From: Methanothrix harundinacea 6Ac
Lineage (GTDB): Archaea; Halobacteriota; Methanosarcinia; Methanotrichales; Methanotrichaceae
Reading direction: 5' to 3'
Assembly: GCF_000235565.1 (NCBI RefSeq)
Contig: NC_017527.1
Coordinates: 1,860,001 to 1,924,000, forward strand
Length of the DNA: 64,000 bases
Position 1 is the stretch's first letter. Every line of letters begins with the position of its first letter. This document shows, piece after piece, positions 59,198 through 64,000 of this stretch. Both the position numbers and the translations under genes were made by a program. The notes below the pieces were generated by a model, which saw only the letters and a program-made list of their open reading frames with translations, searched no databases and was not told the origin of the DNA.

Positions 59198-59371
59198 ATG
59201 GCTAAGAAGAAGTCTGAGGGCAGCGGACTGATGTCCTCTGCCGGTCTCATGAGGTATTTCGACGCGGACGATACGGCGATCAAGCTCAACCCCAAGACGG
59301 TGATCGCCATCAGCACGGGGGTGGGGGCCGCGGTTATGGCTCTGAACTTCTCCTTCGGGCTGTGGCCCTGA
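59198..59371 (+). CDS. preprotein translocase Sec61-beta (SecG, archaeal)
   Basis: A 57-residue protein read directly: it opens MAKKKSEGSGLMSSAGLMRY and then has FDADDTAIKLNPKTVIAIS. One transmembrane helix ends the protein, with FSFGLWP at the C-terminus. This is the standard archaeal Sec61-beta pattern. It is the small non-essential subunit of the SecYE-beta channel. AGGAGG at 59188-59193 precedes the ATG by 4 nt. It begins 44 nt after the beta-helix gene. Confidence 0.95.
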   Translation: MAKKKSEGSGLMSSAGLMRYFDADDTAIKLNPKTVIAISTGVGAAVMALNFSFGLWP

Positions 59372-59514
59372 AGGGGCCCTGGCCATCCCCCCTGACGACC
59401 ATTTATAGGCCCGCCGTATAAGGCCGGTTTTGAGCCCTCCCGCCTCAATCCCGGCCATGGCCCAAAGGCCGTTCTCCTCCTTTTATGCCTCTTCGGTGAG
59501 ATCGCCGGTTTTGA

Positions 59515-60390
59515 TCAGACCGCCCTCTTCTCCTCACCGATCTGGCCGAGGATCCCGTCGACGACCCTCTCAAAGCTCTCCTTTGCGGCGGTATCCCGGT
59601 CGACGAAGGCCACCCCCTCATCCCCCAGGGGGGTGATCTCCGGGTCCAGGGGTATCGCCCCCAGGAAGGGGACGGCGAGCTCCTCCGCCGCCCTCTCTCC
59701 GCCGCCGGTCTTGAAGATATCGATCACCTCTCCACAGTGAGGACAGCGGAGGCCGCTCATGTTCTCGACGATCCCGAGGAGGGGAACTCCCATCGCCTTG
59801 ACCATGTTCACCGCCTTCCTGGAGTCGAGGAGGGCGACCTCCTGGGGGGTGGTGACGATGACGGCGCCGGTGAGGTCCGGCAGGAGCTGGACGACGCTGA
59901 GGGGCTCGTCGCTCGTCCCGGGGGGGAGGTCGATGATGAGGAAGTCGAGGTCGCCCCAGGAGACGTCGGCGAGGAACTGCTTTATCGCCGCCATCTTCAT
60001 CGGCCCCCTCCAGACGACGGCGGAGCTTGGGTCCGAGAGGGCGAAGGCCATCGAGATCACCTTCAGGCCCTTCGAGTCGACGGGCTCGATCCCCCCGGGC
60101 CCGGCGAGGAGCCTCTCCCTCTCGACGCCCAGGAGCTTCGCCGTGCTGGGGCCGGTGATGTCGGCGTCGAGGACCCCGACCCGGAACCCCCGGGCCTGGA
60201 GGACCCGGGCGAGGTTGACGGCGACGGTGCTCTTCCCGACCCCGCCCTTGCCGCTCGCGATCATGATCTTGTGCTTCACCCTCCCCATCCTCGCAGAGAC
60301 GGCCCGGAGCTCTACATCCATCTCCTTCCTCGGGTCTGTGCAGGTTCCTCTGGTGGCGCAGGCCTCGCATTTGCTGTCGCATTCTTCCAT
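59515..60390 (-). CDS. mrp: Mrp/NBP35-family Fe-S cluster carrier ATPase
   Basis: The 291-residue P-loop ATPase has deviant Walker A GKGGVGKST near residue 47, switch I/II segments VLDADITGPS and IIDLPPGTSDE, and the Mrp CPHCGEVIDIF motif near residue 220 (CxxC that bridges the cluster). An N-terminal Cys-rich stretch (CDSKCEACATRGTC, residues 4-17) resembles the NBP35 ferredoxin-like motif. The dimer holds a labile 4Fe-4S cluster and donates it to apoproteins. It is monocistronic, convergent with Sec61-beta. Confidence 0.93.
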   Translation of the reverse strand: MEECDSKCEACATRGTCTDPRKEMDVELRAVSARMGRVKHKIMIASGKGGVGKSTVAVNLARVLQARGFRVGVLDADITGPSTAKLLGVERERLLAGPGGIEPVDSKGLKVISMAFALSDPSSAVVWRGPMKMAAIKQFLADVSWGDLDFLIIDLPPGTSDEPLSVVQLLPDLTGAVIVTTPQEVALLDSRKAVNMVKAMGVPLLGIVENMSGLRCPHCGEVIDIFKTGGGERAAEELAVPFLGAIPLDPEITPLGDEGVAFVDRDTAAKESFERVVDGILGQIGEEKRAV

Positions 60391-60587
60391 AGTAACACCA
60401 TCATGAATTTATCTTGAGGTTCATCGGCATAGTTTCGGCATCCTCTTATTCTTCAAATCGGAGGCGCTATCATCGTATCAGGGGTCGAAGCGAGCGGGTC
60501 GGGGTGAGCTGGACCTTCGTATCCCTCGAAGCCGTGATCGGGGTCGGACCTGATGGCGATGGCCCCGGCGGCGGATCAGATCTCCCC

Positions 60588-61538
60588 TCACCCCTCCCTA
60601 GCCCGGAAGTAGAGGCGGCCTTCGTGCCGGAGCCGTCTGATCTCATCGGCCGCCTCCAGCACCTCCAGGTACTTCAATATCTCGTTTCGGTGGAGCCCCG
60701 AGAGGGACGAGAGCTCCTCGAGGGTGCAGGGCCTCCGGGTGAGGAGATCGCGGATCAGAACCTCCGTCGTCTTCGAGAGGTCTCTCCCCCAGTCGGCGAT
60801 CACCTCGGCGCCAGAGAAGAACTCCAGCATCTCCTCCATCTCCTCGGGGGAGAGGGGCTGGACCGGATCCGCCGGAGGCCTCACCACCGTATTGAGCTGG
60901 ACCCTCTCGGCGCCGATCCTCTCGGCCGCCTCGGCGATGAGGGGCGCCTCGCCGTCGTTGATCCCCTTGACGAGCATCACCTCCAGCCATATCTCGCCAG
61001 AGAACTCCTCCCGGAGGCGGACGAGCCCCTCGAGGAGATCGTCGATCGATAGGTCCGGGTGGGGTCGGTTTATCCTCTTGAAGGTCGGGGCCGTCGCGGC
61101 GTCCAGGGAGGGGATGATCAGGTCCGCCTCCAGCACCTCCCGGCGGACCTCCTCGCGGAAGAAGAGGGTCCCGTTCGTCAGCAGGGCGACGGGTTTATCG
61201 ACCGCCTCCTTCGCTCCCCGGATGATCTCGTCGAGGCCCCGGTGGAGGAGGGGCTCCCCGGAGCCGGCGAGGGTAAGGTAGTCGAACTCCACCGCCCCCG
61301 CCGCGCCCGCCCCCCCATCTCCATGCCCAACCCGATCCGACCCCTTCTCGGATAGGGACCGGATCTCCTCCAGGACCTCGGCGGTGGAGACGCGCTCCTC
61401 CCGGGCGAGGGTGAGGCAGGTAGTCGGTCCCAGCTGGCAGTAGACGCAGTCGAGGGTGCAGGTCTTGAACGGCAGAAGGTCGACCCCCAGGGAGAGGCCG
61501 AGCCGCCGGGAGGGGACGGGGCCGAAGAGGTGCTTCAT
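60588..61538 (-). CDS. COG0731-type radical SAM Fe-S oxidoreductase with C-terminal HTH
   Basis: The 316-residue protein starts KHLFGPVPSRRLGLSLGVDL and has CTLDCVYCQLG (CxxxCxxC) near residue 27, then LTLAGSGEPLLHRG and VMLVKGINDG, all typical of the COG0731 wyosine/TYW1-like or uncharacterised radical SAM group. The last 70 residues (LLTRRPCTLEELSSLSGLHRNEILKYLEVL) look like a winged helix. A short Gly/Ala-rich insertion (GHGDGGAGAAG) separates the cluster and the GEP motif. Substrate unknown. The upstream 400 bp hold no gene. Confidence 0.82.
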   Translation of the reverse strand: MKHLFGPVPSRRLGLSLGVDLLPFKTCTLDCVYCQLGPTTCLTLAREERVSTAEVLEEIRSLSEKGSDRVGHGDGGAGAAGAVEFDYLTLAGSGEPLLHRGLDEIIRGAKEAVDKPVALLTNGTLFFREEVRREVLEADLIIPSLDAATAPTFKRINRPHPDLSIDDLLEGLVRLREEFSGEIWLEVMLVKGINDGEAPLIAEAAERIGAERVQLNTVVRPPADPVQPLSPEEMEEMLEFFSGAEVIADWGRDLSKTTEVLIRDLLTRRPCTLEELSSLSGLHRNEILKYLEVLEAADEIRRLRHEGRLYFRAREG

Positions 61539-61941
61539 GGTTCACGTCCTGAGGAATCGGTCCTCGATTCAAAGGTTGAAGAGATGATGTACTAATAGGT
61601 TGCGTCAAAGGACCTCAAGCCTGGGTTCCTGGAAAGGCGATGGATAAGTTTTTTCTGTTCTGCCCAGGGGCCTATTTCAAGATGGCATCGCCTTGGGGGG
61701 GACGAGCCTCCTCGACGGCACCTTCGGTCCAGAACGGATCTATAGGATGCCCTCGATGTCGCGCCGATCAGGTCTCGGCGATCGACTGAAAGGACGGGTG
61801 GGGCGGGCGGCGGGATGCCGGAGGGACAGGATGGGGAGATATCCCGAGGCCCAAGCTCCTCCCGCTCCCAAACCCCCGGCCCCCTCCATGAGCCGCCGGA
61901 CCGGGCCTCGGCCCTTCCCTCCTCTTCAAGCGAGCCGTTCT
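61539..61941. other. GC-rich spacer without recognised gene
   Basis: Overlapping frames on both strands (61592-61945 minus, 61693-62085 plus) are Pro/Ser/Arg-rich shadows without family features or ribosome-binding sites. The AT-rich end near 61580-61660 (tactaataggttg, gataagttttttct) may carry the promoter of the radical SAM gene and an outgoing signal of the TauE gene. Confidence 0.45.
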
Positions 61942-62682
61942 TCACCAGGCTGCGGTCAGAAGCAGCAGAACCCCCGCCGCCAGGGTGATCCCCAGGGTCA
62001 GCCGCCGGAAGGAGGCCTCGTCCACCCTCCCGAAGGCGCGGCCCCCGGCGATGAACCCCAGGACCATCGCCGGGAGGAAGAATAGGCTATTATTGATCAT
62101 CTCTTTGTCGATGAGGCCTGCCCAGAGGAAGTAGCCGAAGGCGAAGAGGTCGACGGCCGTCAGGAATAGGACGATGAGCCTCCTGAACTCCCCCTTCTCA
62201 AAGCCCTGGCCCCGGAGGAGGAGGGCCATCGGCGGCCCCGGAAGGCCGGTGGAGCCGCATAGAAACCCCGCCAGGAGGCCCGAGGCCGCCGAGGCGATCC
62301 CGCCCCTCCGGAGCTTCGCCCCCAGATCCCGGAGGAGGAGGATCGAGAAGACGATGAGGGCGATCCCCATCCCTCCCTTGAGGAGCCGGTCGCTCGCCGC
62401 CATCAGGACCTCGGCGCCGATGGGAACGCCTGCGAGCCCCGCCACCAGGAGGGGCCACGCCGCCACCAGGTCGCCCCCCAGCCTCCGCCCCTCCCTTCCG
62501 AGGATCATGAGGTAGATCAGGACCTCGTAGACCATGATGAAGGGGACGGCGTACTTCGCCCCCAGGAGGATCGAACGGAGGGGTACGGCCAGGAGGGCGG
62601 AGCCGAAGCCGGTCAGGGTCCTGACGAGCATGGCGGCGAAGATGATGAGAAAGATCGGGATCCCTGGGAACGGGTCGATCAT
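61942..62682 (-). CDS. TauE/SafE-family sulfite/anion exporter
   Basis: The 246-residue protein has about eight transmembrane helices. The TauE duplicated motif appears as LVRTLTGFGSALLAVPL in the first half and GLLAGFLCGSTGLPGPPMALLLRGQ in the second. In this family such permeases export sulfite, sulfoacetate or other organosulfur anions; the actual substrate is unknown here. The ATG at 62680-62682 begins IDPFPGIPIFLIIFAAM; the longer frame to 62805 crosses the divergent promoter region. It is alone on the minus strand. Confidence 0.85.
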   Translation of the reverse strand: MIDPFPGIPIFLIIFAAMLVRTLTGFGSALLAVPLRSILLGAKYAVPFIMVYEVLIYLMILGREGRRLGGDLVAAWPLLVAGLAGVPIGAEVLMAASDRLLKGGMGIALIVFSILLLRDLGAKLRRGGIASAASGLLAGFLCGSTGLPGPPMALLLRGQGFEKGEFRRLIVLFLTAVDLFAFGYFLWAGLIDKEMINNSLFFLPAMVLGFIAGGRAFGRVDEASFRRLTLGITLAAGVLLLLTAAW

Positions 62683-62969
62683 GGTCCAGTGGATAATTGT
62701 ATTGGCCCATTTAATCCTATCAGCACAAGGAGGATAAACGCTGAGATCACAGAAGACCTTCCTCTGAACATCTTCGGATTCATCAGCCATAACCTCTGGC
62801 CACATTCCAAGACCCTACCATCTCAGGCCCTATTCATTGATGCTGACTCAGGTCTCAGCTATCTTTCTATCATGGCAGGGATTTCTGGAGTACCGAACCT
62901 GTGTAGTTCCGAACCGACAAAGCCTAAATAGGACGTTATCAATGCCCTACCCGTTGTTGGAGGACTAGG
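62683..62969. other. divergent spacer between TauE gene and ileS
   Basis: ccgacaaag followed by cctaaata (62914-62930) is a good BRE/TATA for ileS, predicting transcription near 62955. No gene is supported in the rest. Confidence 0.5.
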
Positions 62970-64000
62970 ATGATCTCTGAGGTGGCAGGACAATACGACG
63001 CAAAAGAGGTAGAGGGAAGGGTCCGGAAGTTCTGGGAAGATCGCGGCATCTACGCCCTGGCCAGAACCACGAGGGCCGGCGGCAGAAAGTTCTTCTTCGT
63101 CGACGGGCCGCCCTACACCACCGGGAGGATCCACCTCGGGACCGCCTGGAACAAGATCATCAAGGACTCCATCCTCCGCTACAAGTCGATGAACGGCTTC
63201 GAGATCAAGGACCGGGCGGGCTGGGACATGCACGGCCTCCCCATCGAGGTGAAGGTGGAGGAGCACCTCGGCTTCAAGAGCAAGAAGGAGATCGAGATCT
63301 ACGGCGTCGACCGTTTCATCGACAAGTGCAAGGAGTTCGCCCTCAGCCAGAAGGACCAGATGACAGAGCAGTTCAGGACCCTGGGGGCCTGGCTCGACTG
63401 GGAGGACCCCTACATGACCCTCAAGGACGAGTACCTGGAGGCAGCGTGGTGGACCCTCAAGAGGGCGAACGAACGGGGGCTTCTGGAGCGGGGGTTCCGG
63501 GTAGTCAACTGGTGCCCCCGCTGCGAGACCGCCATCGCCGACGCCGAGGTGGAGTACTGGGAGGAGACCGACCCCTCCATCTACGTCAAGTTTCCTGTCG
63601 TCGGGGAAGAGAAGACCTTCATGATGATCTGGACGACGACGCCGTGGACGATACCCGCCAACGTCGGCGTCGCCGTCCACCCCGACTTCGAGTACTCCCG
63701 GGTCCGGGCCTGGAAGGACGACCCCGACGGGGCCGAGGTCCTGATCATAGCTTCGCCCCTCGTCGAGGGCGTCCTCCGGGAGGGGCGGTATAAGGGGTAC
63801 GAGATCCTGGACCGGTTAGGAGGGGCGGAGCTTGAGGGGCTCGAATACGAGCACCCCCTCGCCGACCTGATCCCCGCCCAGGGGGATATCGTCCACAAGA
63901 TACACCTCGCCGACTTCGTCACCGCCGAGAACACCGGGTCGGTTCACATAGCTCCCGGCCACGGCCTCGAGGACTTCGAGCTGGGGGTCGCCGAGGGTAT
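62970..64000 (+). CDS. ileS: isoleucyl-tRNA synthetase, N-terminal part (runs past the window end)
   Basis: The open frame has no stop before the window ends and covers about 343 residues. It has [21 protein letters not shown], containing the HIGH-type motif (HLGT), then [18 protein letters not shown] and [17 protein letters not shown]. The start of the CP1 editing domain follows with [21 protein letters not shown]. This is archaeal/eukaryotic-type IleRS. ATG 62970 is preceded by GGAGG at 62959-62963. The KMSKS motif and anticodon domain lie outside. Confidence 0.95.
   Translation, partial: MISEVAGQYDAKEVEGRVRKFWEDRGIYALARTTRAGGRKFFFVDGPPYTTGRIHLGTAWNKIIKDSILRYKSMNGFEIKDRAGWDMHGLPIEVKVEEHLGFKSKKEIEIYGVDRFIDKCKEFALSQKDQMTEQFRTLGAWLDWEDPYMTLKDEYLEAAWWTLKRANERGLLERGFRVVNWCPRCETAIADAEVEYWEETDPSIYVKFPVVGEEKTFMMIWTTTPWTIPANVGVAVHPDFEYSRVRAWKDDPDGAEVLIIASPLVEGVLREGRYKGYEILDRLGGAELEGLEYEHPLADLIPAQGDIVHKIHLADFVTAENTGSVHIAPGHGLEDFELGVAEG

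Noticed and set aside
61592-61945. 117-codon minus-strand ORF upstream of the radical SAM gene
   Set aside because: Pro/Ser/Arg-rich, no motif, and an equally long frame exists on the opposite strand.
1-64000. tRNA, rRNA genes or CRISPR arrays
   Set aside because: No cloverleaf with a GTTCRANNC box, no rRNA-like block and no regularly spaced direct repeats were noticed by eye; a tRNAscan/CRISPR search was not possible.

Overview
The window is chromosomal DNA of a high-GC methanogenic archaeon. Evidence: two methanogenesis-marker genes (marker 2, and marker 4/MtxX), archaeal ribosomal proteins S19e, L39e, L31e and LX, aIF6, prefoldin alpha, archaeal FtsY, RadB, Hel308, AglB, Sec61-beta, archaeal LeuRS and IleRS, and BRE/TATA promoters with several leaderless or short-leader starts. 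The GC-rich coding style, the FmdE-like secreted protein, TPR proteins, a seven-PAS histidine kinase and an NrpR domain protein suggest Methanotrichaceae (Methanothrix/Methanocrinis). The family assignment is inference.

Layout. 1-6.6 kb: end of a DUF447 flavoprotein, radB, a secreted propeller-like protein, a CoA-binding protein, aglB and serB. 6.8-11 kb: a compact translation/secretion operon (S19e, PDCD5-like, PP-loop enzyme, L39e, L31e, aIF6, LX, prefoldin alpha, ftsY). 11-20 kb: a HARP-type RNase P/RNA ligase partner protein, a single-domain NrpR, PolX, a long KamA-family radical SAM protein, an orphan peptide/nickel-type binding protein, a flavin reductase and TrmO. 20-23.2 kb: an AT-rich accessory patch. 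Here an IS5-like element with a 4-bp target duplication splits a membrane-anchored gene whose secreted paralogue lies beside it. An internally deleted erythromycin-esterase-like remnant follows.

23.2-31.9 kb: pncA, leuS, dapL, hel308, a 33-aa small ORF, an NrdG-like activase and a UPF0200 kinase. 31.9-34.8 kb: a low-GC two-gene ATPase + TPR unit that looks horizontally acquired and is the best candidate for an undescribed (possibly defence or signalling) system. 34.8-41.1 kb: an ABC-2 exporter, a tandem-hairpin RNA candidate, a secreted FmdE-like protein, MtxX, marker 2 and a HEAT-repeat protein. 41.4-52.8 kb: a multi-PAS histidine kinase, an MFS transporter, a GbsR/MarR regulator divergent from an HAE3 RND transporter with palindromic operator-like DNA between them, a COG1361 exoprotein and a C25-like peptidase apparently lacking its catalytic Cys. 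52.8-64 kb: an MBL-fold enzyme, DUF378, DUF1624, two COG4315 exoproteins, a second TrmO, a small zinc-ribbon membrane protein, a NosD beta-helix protein, Sec61-beta, an Mrp/NBP35 ATPase, a COG0731 radical SAM protein, a TauE permease and the start of ileS.

No tRNA, rRNA or CRISPR array was recognised. All functional calls come from reading translated sequence and remembered family motifs; no database search was run.
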